DNA from: Spirochaetota bacterium
Lineage (GTDB): Bacteria > Spirochaetota > Spirochaetia > Treponematales > Rectinemataceae
Reading direction: 5' to 3'
DNA length: 64,000 nt
Assembly (NCBI GenBank): GCA_029265615.1
Contig: JAJUIB010000005.1
Location: forward strand, 1-64,000
Shown here: one piece after another, positions 42,377 to 50,744 of the stretch
Position numbering within the stretch: the stretch's first letter is position 1
Layout of the letters: the number at the start of each line of letters is the position of its first letter
The notes under the pieces: model-generated
What the model saw: only the letters and a program-made list of their open reading frames with translations
The model's database searches: none
What the model was told of the DNA's origin: nothing
Translations under genes and position numbers: made by a program

Positions 42377-43609
42377 GTGAAAACAAGCACGAGGGGCCTG
42401 GCCCTTGCTGTGGCGTTCGTTGTGGGCTTCTGCGCGGTTCCGCTTGAGGCGCAGAAGGCGACAAAGGATGATCTTGTCCTTCGTCCCGAGGACCTACGTA
42501 TCGAACAGCGGACCGACGGGGGGTATCACCTCTATGTCCGCAAAAAGCCGGGTCTGGGGAGCGTGCTTCTTACGGAGAGCACGAAGGATCCTGCACTTAA
42601 AGCGGACAATTACGCCTATCGGGCCAAGGAGTGGAATCCGGTCAACGGCGACGAAAAGCGCATGCTCGATGGCGCCTTCATTCCCGCTTCGCGTAGACTT
42701 TATTCCATCATCGACTCGACGCCCGAACCCGATGCCGTCTTCGGCGAGGCTTTTCACCTCTTTATCCCCTGGGTCGTCGAGTGGGGCTACCCGTGGACGA
42801 GAAACGGCGAAACCTTCATCGCCGATGGGACCTTTGTCAACATCCGCGCTTTTGCCGCTCCCTATGCCGACTATCGGGGGGCCTTTGCCGACAATCCCTA
42901 CCTCATCCGCGTCACGCAGGCGCCGCGTCCCCGGCCGGCGCCCAGCCCGCCGCTCGAGCCGTCTGTCCCGCCTGCGCCGTCTGTCCCGCCACCTGCGCCC
43001 CTGTCAAAGGAGCCGCCCCGCAAGGAACCGGATCCCGACCTCTACATGCCAGAGACGGTTCGTGCCTTCGAGGGAATCGCTGCAGCCGGCAAGGGGGAAG
43101 CGCGCTTTTCGGAAGGGGCGGCCGACATTGTGCCGGTGCTCTCGTCCATGCTTGACCGCGCGCGGGGAAAGAGCCTCGATCTTGTGGTCTGTCTTGATAC
43201 GACTGACTCGATGAAGGACGACATCGATGCGGTTAAGCGAGCGCTTCCCGAGATGCTCCGCTCGCGGCTTGCGGAATTCGCGTCCTTTCGCCTGGGCTTT
43301 GTCCTGTATAAGGACTATTTCGAGGACTACCTCGTCAAGAAATTCGATTTCACGACCGATTTCGCCCGCTTCACCGCGGAGCTGTCGAGCGTCCGCGTTG
43401 CAGGCGGACGCGACATACCCGAGGCAGTGTACGAAGCGCTCTATGCGGCGCTTACGGGCTATCCCTGGGCCGCAGAAAAGAAGATGATCGTGCTTATTGG
43501 CGACGCGCCGCCCCATCCAATTCCGCGCGGAACGATCGATCGGAGCAAAGTTGAAGCCGAGGCGGTCCGTCGTGAGGTGGAAATCGACACGATTATTCTG
43601 CCACATTAG
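42377..43609 (+). CDS. exported VWA-domain protein
   Basis: 410 residues from a GTG; a TGA 18 bases upstream bounds the frame. Signal peptide MKTSTRGLALAVAFVVGFCAVPLEA. The N-terminal ~180 residues (VKKDEL-like start, YHLYVRKKPGLGSVLLTEST) are of unknown family. A Pro-rich linker (about 180-215, two 18-bp DNA repeats) leads to a von Willebrand A domain with the MIDAS start VVCLDTTDSMKDDI and FRLGFVLYKDYFEDYLV. VWA domains bind proteins through a metal ion. Sits between NagZ and an M23 protein, so a cell-envelope role is likely. Confidence 0.8.
   Translation: MKTSTRGLALAVAFVVGFCAVPLEAQKATKDDLVLRPEDLRIEQRTDGGYHLYVRKKPGLGSVLLTESTKDPALKADNYAYRAKEWNPVNGDEKRMLDGAFIPASRRLYSIIDSTPEPDAVFGEAFHLFIPWVVEWGYPWTRNGETFIADGTFVNIRAFAAPYADYRGAFADNPYLIRVTQAPRPRPAPSPPLEPSVPPAPSVPPPAPLSKEPPRKEPDPDLYMPETVRAFEGIAAAGKGEARFSEGAADIVPVLSSMLDRARGKSLDLVVCLDTTDSMKDDIDAVKRALPEMLRSRLAEFASFRLGFVLYKDYFEDYLVKKFDFTTDFARFTAELSSVRVAGGRDIPEAVYEALYAALTGYPWAAEKKMIVLIGDAPPHPIPRGTIDRSKVEAEAVRREVEIDTIILPH
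42961..42996 (+). repeat. 18-bp tandem repeat coding a proline-rich linker
   Basis: GTCTGTCCCGCCTGCGCC followed by a near copy (the second unit has a 3-base insertion, ACC), coding SVPPAP-type repeats between the two domains of the VWA protein. Confidence 0.7.
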
Positions 43610-43627
43610 TGCGCAAAGATTTTTTCC

Positions 43628-43657
43628 TTGCGCGGCGCGGGGATTTCGTTGTAGATT
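43628..43657 (+). promoter_or_regulatory. promoter of the LysM-M23 gene
   Basis: TTGCGC (43628-43633), 18-nt spacer, TAGATT (43652-43657), about 21 bases before the ATG at 43679. Confidence 0.5.
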
Positions 43658-43678
43658 CAGGCTGATTTTTGAGAAAGG

Positions 43679-44629
43679 ATGCGCGGCGCAAACATGGCAC
43701 AGCGACGGAAAGCCGAGGCGGCGGAACTTCTCATGCGCGTGGTGAGTAGAAAGACGCTCATTCTTGTTTCGGCGACGCTCGCGGCGCTTTTTGTCCTTGA
43801 AGGTTCGCCCGCGCGGCTTACCGACCCTGCGGAACGCGCGATGGGCGGCATGAGCCAGTCCCGGCCCGAGCTCCTTGCGGAGGCGGATCCTCCCTCTGAA
43901 GACCGCGGTCTTTTTTTCAGCGCCTACCGCGTTAGCGCAGGGGATACTGTTGGTGCCATCGCCGAGCGCTTCGGGGTAAGCCAGGATAGCATCATCTCAT
44001 TCAACGACATCCAGAACACCCGCGCGCTTAGGCCCGGCCAGATCCTCAAAATTCCCAGCATGGCGGGGATCCTCTATACGGCCAAGGCGGGCGACACCGT
44101 GGAATCGGTGGCGGCGGCGTTTGAGATTGACGCGAACGGTATTGTCGAGGCGAACCGGCTCCTGAAGTCCGAACTTCCCGCCAGTAAGGTCGTGTTTCTC
44201 CCCGATGCCCGGCTTCCCAGCTTCAAGCTCCGCGAGATCAACGGCGACCTCTTCCGCTGGCCGGTGCGGGGCTGGATCACGAGCCGTTATGGATGGCGGA
44301 GCGATCCGTTTTCCGGAACGAGAAGCTTCCATAACGGCCTTGACATCGGTGCAGCAATGGGGACGCCGATCGGCGCGGCGATGGAGGGGCGTGTTGTCGA
44401 GACGGGCTATTCGTCCACGCTTGGCAATTACGTCTATGTCTCTCACCACTCGGGGTGGTCGAGCTTCTACGGGCATATGAGCTCGATAGCTGTCAAGGCC
44501 GGCCAATATGTCGCGATGGGCCAGAAAATTGGCGCTGTCGGTTCCACTGGCTACAGCACGGGTCCCCATCTCCACTTTTCCGTGTTCAAGTATGGGCGGC
44601 CGATGAACCCCTCGGTCGTTCTTCACTGA
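43679..44629 (+). CDS. LysM / M23 peptidoglycan endopeptidase
   Basis: 316 residues. A membrane segment at about 24-42 (TLILVSATLAALFVLEG) is followed by two LysM domains (YRVSAGDTVGAIAERFGVSQ; YTAKAGDTVESVAAAFEID) and a C-terminal M23 domain with all zinc ligands: HNGLDIGAAMGTPI (HxxxD) and HLHFSVF (HxH). It should cleave peptide crosslinks of peptidoglycan. ATG 43694 is an alternative start; GAGAAAGG touches the first one. Follows the NagZ-VWA pair and may work with them in wall turnover. Confidence 0.92.
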   Translation: MRGANMAQRRKAEAAELLMRVVSRKTLILVSATLAALFVLEGSPARLTDPAERAMGGMSQSRPELLAEADPPSEDRGLFFSAYRVSAGDTVGAIAERFGVSQDSIISFNDIQNTRALRPGQILKIPSMAGILYTAKAGDTVESVAAAFEIDANGIVEANRLLKSELPASKVVFLPDARLPSFKLREINGDLFRWPVRGWITSRYGWRSDPFSGTRSFHNGLDIGAAMGTPIGAAMEGRVVETGYSSTLGNYVYVSHHSGWSSFYGHMSSIAVKAGQYVAMGQKIGAVGSTGYSTGPHLHFSVFKYGRPMNPSVVLH

Positions 44630-44665
44630 TTTTCGTTTTCCTCTGCATAGGCCGCGCATCCGCGG

Positions 44666-44671
44666 TACAAT
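44666..44671 (+). promoter_or_regulatory. -10-like TACAAT six bases before the AlaX start
   Basis: TACAAT followed by GCCTCC and ATG. The -35 match is poor (CTGCAT at 17-nt spacing). There is no Shine-Dalgarno, in keeping with other short-leader genes here. Confidence 0.4.
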
Positions 44672-44677
44672 GCCTCC

Positions 44678-45907
44678 ATGAACCACGTTGAACGTCTCTA
44701 CTATACGACCCCCGGCCTTACCGCGGTGGAGGCCCGTGTCCTTTCGGTCGAGGGGAGTTCCGCGAATCCGATTCTCATGCTTGATCCCTGCCTGTTCTAC
44801 CCAGAAGGCGGCGGCCAGCCCTGCGACCTTGGGACCATCGAGGGCGTTCCGCTTGCGGCGGTGGAGAGCGTCGCGGGGCGCATCCTCCATCGCCTCGCCG
44901 CGCCGCTTCCCGGCGGACGCGAGCTAGGGCCGGGGGACCGCGTCACCTGCATTCTCGATGCGGTGCGGCGCCGCGACCACGCCGAGCAGCATACGGGTCA
45001 GCATCTGCTCTCTGCGATCGCCTACCGCCGCCTTGGCTCTGCGACGCGTGGCTTTCATCTCGGTTTAGAGCGTTCGACCGTCGATCTTGCGTTTGAACTT
45101 CCGGCCGAGGAGGCGATCCGCCTCCTCGAAGAGGCAGTGGAAGAGGAAATCGTCCGCGACCGTCCGCTTATCGTGCATGTTTCGCCGCCTGAGGATCTCT
45201 CGAGGCTCGACCTAAGGAAGATGCCGCCTCACGGCGAGGACGAGATCCGCGTGGTCGAGATTGAAGGTCTTGACGCAAGCCCCTGTTGCGGCACGCACCT
45301 TGGGCGAACCAAGGAGCTTCGACTCGTCCGTGTGCTCGCGGCCGAACGGTACAAGGGCATGACGCGCGTGACCTTTGTGGCGGGCGCACGGGCCGCACGT
45401 GAGGCCCGGATGACGGCCTTTCTTGCGCGGGAGGCCGCGCGGATTCTTGGTGCCTCGGTATCGGGCCTGCCCGACGAGTCGGCGCGGCTTGCGGGGCGGC
45501 TCAAAGAGGCCGAAGGCCGGGCCCTTGCGCTTTTCCGCGAGCGCGCCGCGCTCGAGGCGGCGCTTGCGCTTGCGCGGAGGGATGGTGGCGATGAGCGCGG
45601 CCCCCTTGTTTTCCGATTTGACGACCGCGGGGCGGACGCGGCGTTCGAGGCCGTTCGCGCCGCTCAGGCTCTCGGCGCCTCCGCCGTGGCGGCGTCTCTT
45701 CCTGCGCTCACCGCCTGCGCCGTCCTTGAGGGTGGCTCTTCGCTGCGTGGCGACATTGCAAGCGTCCTCGGCCCCCTTGTGGCGGCACACGGGGGGCGCG
45801 GGGGCGGACGGGGCGTCTTTCGCGCATCCTTCCCCGATAAAGCCGCGCTTGAGGCATTTCTCGCCGACTGCACAGCGCTTTTTACCGGTCATGAGCTTGA
45901 CAATTGA
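44678..45907 (+). CDS. AlaX-type alanyl-tRNA editing protein with DHHA1 domain
   Basis: 409 residues. The N-terminal domain resembles the AlaRS editing insert (PCLFYPEGGGQPCDLGTI). The zinc-site HTGQH (in RRRDHAEQHTGQHLLSA) and SPCCGTHL supply the editing-site ligands. A DHHA1 domain with GGRGGGRG ends the protein. No aminoacylation domain is present. It should hydrolyse Ser- or Gly-tRNA-Ala in trans (AlaX-L form). Monocistronic; the marR gene promoter overlaps its last codons. Confidence 0.9.
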   Translation: MNHVERLYYTTPGLTAVEARVLSVEGSSANPILMLDPCLFYPEGGGQPCDLGTIEGVPLAAVESVAGRILHRLAAPLPGGRELGPGDRVTCILDAVRRRDHAEQHTGQHLLSAIAYRRLGSATRGFHLGLERSTVDLAFELPAEEAIRLLEEAVEEEIVRDRPLIVHVSPPEDLSRLDLRKMPPHGEDEIRVVEIEGLDASPCCGTHLGRTKELRLVRVLAAERYKGMTRVTFVAGARAAREARMTAFLAREAARILGASVSGLPDESARLAGRLKEAEGRALALFRERAALEAALALARRDGGDERGPLVFRFDDRGADAAFEAVRAAQALGASAVAASLPALTACAVLEGGSSLRGDIASVLGPLVAAHGGRGGGRGVFRASFPDKAALEAFLADCTALFTGHELDN

Positions 45908-45925
45908 TAAAATTACAAATAACAT
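45897..45925 (+). promoter_or_regulatory. A/T-rich promoter/operator of the MarR gene
   Basis: TTGACA (45897-45902), 17-nt spacer, TAACAT (45920-45925). In 45901-45950, 38 of 50 bases are A or T in an otherwise GC-rich sequence. CAATTG and repeated AATT motifs within it could be operator half sites for the MarR domain or targets of its AT-hook. Confidence 0.65.
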
Positions 45926-45955
45926 TAAAGAAATCCCAATTATTAAGGGGCATGT

Positions 45956-46726
45956 ATGGATGCATCATCCTTGGACGCACGGCGCCTTTTTGAGCTTGCG
46001 GCCCGGGCCTATAACCGACTGCGGCGCGCTGTTGAGCTCAAGCTTCGGGCTGTCGGCATAACCTACGCACAGTATGGCGCGCTCGCCGCGCTTGCACGAT
46101 CGGACGGCGTTTCCCAGTCCGAGCTCGCAAGCCTCCTTGAGACCGATGCGACAACCGCCATGGTTCTTCGCAATTCCCTTGAAAAAAAGGGTTTTGTCGA
46201 GCGCGCAAGCGACGAGCGCGACGGGCGGGTTAGGCGCATTACCATCACGGCCGGGGGGCGCAAGGCGCTCGAAGCAGCCGAAGCCTCCGTTGCCGGCATC
46301 TACGCCGATGCCGAGCCGCTTGTCTCCGAGACCGAGGCGAAAAAGGTCGGCGCGGTTCTCGAGCGCCTTGGCGCGTATGCAAGTGCCACTGCGGACGGCC
46401 TTGATCCACGCAAGGTCAAAAAAGCCGAGGGCGGAAAGCGCCGCGGGCGCCCGCCCAAGGACGAGACTGTTGCGGCGGCGAGAAAGTCCTCCGCCGAGGA
46501 CGCTGGCACGGCAAAAGCCGCGCGCGCGCGGAAGGCCCCCGCATCTTCCGCCAGGGCGCTTACGTCTAAGGCGGCGTCGCCGAAAACGGCGTCGCCGAAG
46601 GGACGGACGAAGGACGTAAAGACGCTCGCAGACGGCGCCATGGCTCGAAAAGGCAAGGCTACCTCTTCCTCCGAGCCCCTGACGGACAAGCGGCCGCGGC
46701 GGCCGCGGAAGAGCACCGAATCCTAA
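45956..46726 (+). CDS. MarR-family regulator with AT-hook / histone-H1-like C-terminal tail
   Basis: 256 residues; AAGGGG lies 5 bases before the ATG. Residues 1-145 are a normal MarR winged helix (SQSELASLLETDATTAMVLRNSLEKKGFVERASDERDGRVRRI). Residues 150-256 are an added, presumably disordered tail of Lys, Ala, Ser, Pro and Arg with an AT-hook KRRGRPPK (161-168), two SPK motifs (208-215) and a terminal KRPRRPRK (245-252). The tail resembles histone H1 and the basic tails of bacterial nucleoid proteins. It may bind A/T-rich DNA, including its own A/T-rich promoter. Ligand unknown. A strong terminator follows. Confidence 0.88.
   Translation: MDASSLDARRLFELAARAYNRLRRAVELKLRAVGITYAQYGALAALARSDGVSQSELASLLETDATTAMVLRNSLEKKGFVERASDERDGRVRRITITAGGRKALEAAEASVAGIYADAEPLVSETEAKKVGAVLERLGAYASATADGLDPRKVKKAEGGKRRGRPPKDETVAAARKSSAEDAGTAKAARARKAPASSARALTSKAASPKTASPKGRTKDVKTLADGAMARKGKATSSSEPLTDKRPRRPRKSTES
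46573..46602 (+). repeat. two in-frame 15-bp repeats in the MarR tail
   Basis: GGCGTCGCCGAAAAC and GGCGTCGCCGAAGGG, coding ASPKT/ASPKG. The unit resembles the GGCGCTCGCCGAAAC repeat in phoR. Confidence 0.8.
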
Positions 46727-46736
46727 TGTCTGCCGC

Positions 46737-46759
46737 AAGCGGCCGCGGCCGCTTTTTTT
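46737..46759 (+). terminator. terminator of the MarR gene
   Basis: AAGCGGCCGCGGCCGCTT is a perfect 18-base palindrome that runs directly into a T7 tract. It lies 10 bases after the stop. Confidence 0.9.
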
Positions 46760-46813
46760 GCCCCGCCTTCGCGCGTGGCGGCCTTGAGGGGCGTGTGCGG
46801 GCTATCTAGAGCG

Positions 46814-47944
46814 CTAGAGGTCGATCGGACGGCGGTTGTCTGCAAGGCGCCGCTCAAGGTATGCGCGGTCGAGCCCGAGATCTCGCACGATCGCGCGCAG
46901 CTGTTCCGCTGAAAGAAGGTTCTGTTCGGCATAGAGGTAGACGAGGGCCCGCTCGGCGATGCAGGGGACTTTGAGCGCGTTCATCTGCATCGGGCAGGGC
47001 TCGGCGCATTTGAGGTAGCGTTTCTCGAGCGAAGCGTAGAGCCGGGAATGTTCAATGGCGCCCGCCACTGCGTTGAGTTCGGCAAGGAGAGGCTTAAGCT
47101 CGCCTCGCGCCGCGGCTTCGCCGAGGGGCTTGAGCGTAAAATAGGCGTACTCCTTACCTGGGAGATAGTGGTGTTCATCGCAGCGCGTGCAATAGTTCGG
47201 CTCACGGCCGTCGGCCTTGGCGCGGTCGCCGCCGATGATAATGAGCGGGTCGAAATAGAGCGCCGGACATTCGAGGTCGTCGATGAGGTAGTATCGGTAG
47301 GTGTAGAGTGAGTCGGCAAGGCAGTCGGAATGCTCGCAATACGCGGAAAGCGGAAACACGTCGGTCGCCGTCTCGAGGAGGAGCCTTGCAGTCTGGTTGA
47401 AGATCTCGCGCCGGAAGTTGAGGACCAGGGTGGGGCAAACAAAGGTGAGGCCGCGCCGCTCGCTTTCGTCTTTCATAAGATAGGCGATGCGCTCGTCATA
47501 AAAGGCCGCCTCGTCGACAATCCACGTGCCCGAGCCTGGGTTTTCCGCAATAAGCGATTCGAGGGCAAATGAATCGCGCGCCTGGCCGAGCCGTGCTCCG
47601 CAGCGTTCGAAGCCGCCACGATAGGCCAGCGCGTCGCTTGGGTAGTCGGGAAAGCGAGCGGCGTCAAGAGTCGAGCGGACGACGAAAATGTCGCGTCGAT
47701 CCGCCCCTGCGCTACTCGTCGCCGCGGCGACGGCCGTTCCTTTGCGGCGGGCGATCGCGCCATCGCGCCATATTCGCGCCGCATATTCGGTCTTTCCCGA
47801 GCCCATCGGGCCGATGACGAGGATGCGCCGCCCCGCCTTCGAAAAATCGAAGTGGTTGAAGGGATGGTGCATGCGTATGCGGGGAAAGCCGAGGTTCCTC
47901 AGAAGCTCGACTTCCCCTTCGCGGCTCGATTCGATATCGCTCAT
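46814..47944 (-). CDS. P-loop protein related to type II thymidine kinase
   Basis: 376 residues, about twice a normal thymidine kinase. Walker A is VIGPMGSGKTEYAARI (about 43-58, close to the GPMFSGKT of Tdk), Walker B-like WIVDEAAFYDERIAYL matches the Tdk DEAQFF position, and a zinc-lasso-like YCTRCDEHHYLPGKEYAYF follows. An additional C-terminal ~110 residues contain CAEPCPMQMNALKVPCIAE, possibly a second metal site. It could be a true nucleoside kinase or a diverged spirochaetal relative. AAGGAA precedes the ATG. The DNA for its SSAG loop is a 16-bp palindrome (47717-47732). Confidence 0.65.
   Translation of the reverse strand: MSDIESSREGEVELLRNLGFPRIRMHHPFNHFDFSKAGRRILVIGPMGSGKTEYAARIWRDGAIARRKGTAVAAATSSAGADRRDIFVVRSTLDAARFPDYPSDALAYRGGFERCGARLGQARDSFALESLIAENPGSGTWIVDEAAFYDERIAYLMKDESERRGLTFVCPTLVLNFRREIFNQTARLLLETATDVFPLSAYCEHSDCLADSLYTYRYYLIDDLECPALYFDPLIIIGGDRAKADGREPNYCTRCDEHHYLPGKEYAYFTLKPLGEAAARGELKPLLAELNAVAGAIEHSRLYASLEKRYLKCAEPCPMQMNALKVPCIAERALVYLYAEQNLLSAEQLRAIVRDLGLDRAYLERRLADNRRPIDL
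47717..47732. repeat. 16-bp perfect palindrome inside the thymidine-kinase-like gene
   Basis: CGTCGCCGCGGCGACG reads the same on both strands. It codes Ala-rich residues (AVAAATS) in a loop after Walker A. Confidence 0.6.
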
Positions 47945-47983
47945 CCTGCGTTCCTTGTTCTGTCCATCGCCTGCTTGGGCAGG

Positions 47984-48964
47984 CTAGACTTCATGGGGCT
48001 CGAAGATGCGGCGGAGCGATTTGAGTGCGGCGCCCAGGGAGAGGCCGACAAGCCCCGCCACAAAGAAGCTCCGACCCATCGGCCCAAGGACGGCACCCAG
48101 ATACTCGTGGAATGCCCGACCTGCGTCGCTAGCGAGGAAGCGCGCAAGTTCGGCGGGCATGCCCGGCATGGCTTTCCGCGTGATGACGGTCCAGGGCATG
48201 GAGAGTATGACGCCAGGGACGAGGATGAGCACCGAAGGGGGAATGAGATAGGAGCCTGCGCGCGAAAGGACTGAGACCGCGCCGCCGCCTCCGAGGAGCG
48301 CAAGTCCCGCAATGAGCGCGAAGGCAAAGCCGGTCAAGGTCGCGGTCGCCTGATCGAAGGCCGCCTTGACCGAGCGTCCCTTTATGCCAGCATCGATGCG
48401 GAGTGTGTTCGAAACGACGTCGGGTATCGATGTGGCGGCTTTGCCGAGGGCGGCGCGGGTCTCTGCGTCCATCCGCGCAGGGGCGATCGATGCGGGGCGA
48501 AAGGAGAGATCGGCGGGATTCGGGCTTTCGTCGCGGACCGGAAGGGCCCGAACATACGCCTCGGCGGCTGCATCCGTCATCGCAAGGAGCGATGCCTTGA
48601 GCGGCCGCATGTCAAGCATGAGGTCTGCATCCGGCCTGTTCTGCGCACCCGATTCGAGGGCGTCAAAGGTCTGGTCAATCGCCGCATGCCCGAGCGCGGT
48701 AAGTTCCTTTTCTGGAAGGCGGGGCTGGAGCGCGGTGACGAGGGCGGGGCCGGAAAAGGTGAAGCCGCCGAATTCAAGGCGCGCATCGACGCCGCGTGCA
48801 ATATCCGGGGAGCGGAGCGCTGCGTAGAGGCGCCGGTCTTCGATCACCCGCTTGTAAAACGCGCGATCGAGCGCCCAGGGCTTGACCGCGAGACAGAATA
48901 AGGCGGAGAGGGTGATGGGCAGGCCGAGAAAGAGATAGAGAATCGTGGATAGACCTTTGCGCAT
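47984..48964 (-). CDS. membrane protein of unknown function
   Basis: 326 residues. One N-terminal helix (about 7-27) is followed by a ~180-residue soluble region (LEFGGFTFSGPALVTALQPRLPEKEL...) and three C-terminal helices (about 210-315: LTGFAFALIAGLALLGGGG; YLIPPSVLILVPGVILSMP; FFVAGLVGLSLGAAL). The soluble region is probably extracytoplasmic. No family recognised. AAGGAG lies 5 bases before the ATG. 39 bases upstream of the thymidine-kinase-like gene on the same strand. Confidence 0.7.
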   Translation of the reverse strand: MRKGLSTILYLFLGLPITLSALFCLAVKPWALDRAFYKRVIEDRRLYAALRSPDIARGVDARLEFGGFTFSGPALVTALQPRLPEKELTALGHAAIDQTFDALESGAQNRPDADLMLDMRPLKASLLAMTDAAAEAYVRALPVRDESPNPADLSFRPASIAPARMDAETRAALGKAATSIPDVVSNTLRIDAGIKGRSVKAAFDQATATLTGFAFALIAGLALLGGGGAVSVLSRAGSYLIPPSVLILVPGVILSMPWTVITRKAMPGMPAELARFLASDAGRAFHEYLGAVLGPMGRSFFVAGLVGLSLGAALKSLRRIFEPHEV

Positions 48965-49015
48965 AGAGACTCCTTGAAAAGGCTGTGGCCTAAAACTCCC
49001 TCGATCCTGGAAACG

Positions 49016-50668
49016 CTACTCGAGACGGGAAGGCGATATCTCTGCGCGGGCGACATTGGGCCGTATCCTGCGTTCGCCAAAGCCCAGGTATTTGAAGGGA
49101 TGTATGTCGAGGGCGTTCGAAAACCACCCTTCGATAAAATCGATGTCGATCACGTTGACCGCGATGCTGTGGTGGACGGGGAGGGCAGCGGCGCCCTCGA
49201 GGAGGCGCGTCTCCGCCGCGGCGAGGAGGGAGAGCCGTTCCGCCCCGTCCTTTTTCGCCGCCTCGGCGAGAAGGCCGTCGTACTCAGGATCAGAGAAGCG
49301 CGCATCGTTGAGGTTTGAGTCGGCGTTCCACATGCCGAGGAAGGCGAGGGGGTCGGCAAAATCTCCGATCCAGGTGGTGAGGGCGAGGGCGTAGCCGCCT
49401 TTCGCGAGCCCCGCGCGAACTGTGCTGAAATAGGCGGAGGCGGGCACCTCGACCACATCGACCGAGAGGCCCGGAAGGCGCTCCCATGCCGCCTCCATGA
49501 GTCGGCTGACCCGGACGGCGTCCTGCCCACCCTTTGGCGCAAGGATGCGCACGAGAGGAAGGCCCTTGCCATCGGGAAAACCCGCTTCCGCAAGGAGGCG
49601 TCGCGCCTCCGCTTCGTCTGTGTCCTTGATCCCCTTTGCCTTGTCATAGCCTGCGAAGGGCAGTACGAGGGTCTCCGCCGTGATGAGGTAGGCGTCCTTC
49701 GAGCGGATTTCTTTCCAGGGGAGGAGGAGGGCAAGCGCCCGCCGCACCTCGCGCAAGTTCCATGGCTGTGTGCTGCAGTCGAAAAACCAATAACTGGTGC
49801 CAAACATGGGCGCCACCTGGATCGCCGCGCGGTTGAGGAGGGCGTCGGGATCCATGGGGCCGGCGAGCCAATGGAGCTCGCCATTGTCATACAGGCGGGT
49901 CATCTCGGCGTCATCGTCGCTCAAAACGAGCCTGAGCCGCGGAATGCGGACCGAGGATGCGTCCCAGTACCGCTCGTTTCGTTCAAGGACGAGCTCGCCT
50001 GAAGTGTAAGACGCGATGCGGTAGGGGCCGTTCACGGGGAAGGGGACCGCCTTGCCCCAATCACGTGCGCTCAGCATCGAGGGGTGGATGGGGGAAAATG
50101 AGTGGTGGCAGAGGAGGCGCGTGAAATAGGGGGTAGGCTGGACGAGCTTTACCTGTAGCACCTTGTCGCTGATCACGCTCACGCCGACCGACTCAGGATC
50201 GCTGTTCTTTCCGAGCCTATAGTCCCGTGCTCCCTCGATCACATCGAAAAACGCAGCATAATCGGCCTTTTCCGCGGGCTTGAGGGCGCGTAGCCATGCG
50301 TCGCGGAAATCCCCCGCACGGAGGGGCGTGCCGTCTGACCAGGCTGCGGATTCACGGATGTAGAAGGTGTATGTCTTTCCGTCCGCCGTCCGCTTATAGG
50401 TGGCGCATGCCGCCTTTACGGGGTCGAGGCTCGAAGGGTCATAGGAAAACAGCCCCTCGTAGATGCCGGTAAATATCTGCGCCTCCGCGGAGTAGATCGA
50501 GTGGTGGGGGTCGAATTGCAGATCCAGCGCATTGAACGCGACGGCGAGTTCCTCTGGCTCGTCCGATGCGGCAAAGGCGCAGGGCGCCGCCGCAAGGGAT
50601 AGGGCGAAGATGGCAAGGATGCAGACGAGGGCCGGGGATGCAGAGAATTTCGCTGCGCGCTGATGCAT
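49016..50668 (-). CDS. peptide-type ABC transporter substrate-binding protein (OppA/SBP_bac_5), orphan
   Basis: 550 residues beginning MHQRAAKFSASPALVCILAIFALSLAAAPCAFAASD, a signal peptide; GAAGGAGGGAGCG precedes the ATG. Family marks: FTGIYEGLFSYDPSSLDPVKAA, YTFYIRESAAWSDGTPLRAGDF, PVNGPYRIASYTSGELVLERN. It should bind oligopeptides outside the membrane. No opp/dpp permease or ATPase is in the window, so it must use a distant transporter or act as a receptor. Confidence 0.9.
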   Translation of the reverse strand: MHQRAAKFSASPALVCILAIFALSLAAAPCAFAASDEPEELAVAFNALDLQFDPHHSIYSAEAQIFTGIYEGLFSYDPSSLDPVKAACATYKRTADGKTYTFYIRESAAWSDGTPLRAGDFRDAWLRALKPAEKADYAAFFDVIEGARDYRLGKNSDPESVGVSVISDKVLQVKLVQPTPYFTRLLCHHSFSPIHPSMLSARDWGKAVPFPVNGPYRIASYTSGELVLERNERYWDASSVRIPRLRLVLSDDDAEMTRLYDNGELHWLAGPMDPDALLNRAAIQVAPMFGTSYWFFDCSTQPWNLREVRRALALLLPWKEIRSKDAYLITAETLVLPFAGYDKAKGIKDTDEAEARRLLAEAGFPDGKGLPLVRILAPKGGQDAVRVSRLMEAAWERLPGLSVDVVEVPASAYFSTVRAGLAKGGYALALTTWIGDFADPLAFLGMWNADSNLNDARFSDPEYDGLLAEAAKKDGAERLSLLAAAETRLLEGAAALPVHHSIAVNVIDIDFIEGWFSNALDIHPFKYLGFGERRIRPNVARAEISPSRLE

Positions 50669-50744
50669 GACGCTCCCTCCTTCGGGTGCTTGACGTGGCA
50701 TGATTAAGGTATCGCGCCGGAGGCGGTGTATCACTTTAGCCGCC

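Noticed and set aside
46737-46754. The 18-base palindrome as a member of the mobile palindrome family
   Set aside because: It is followed directly by seven T residues after a gene, so it is an ordinary terminator.
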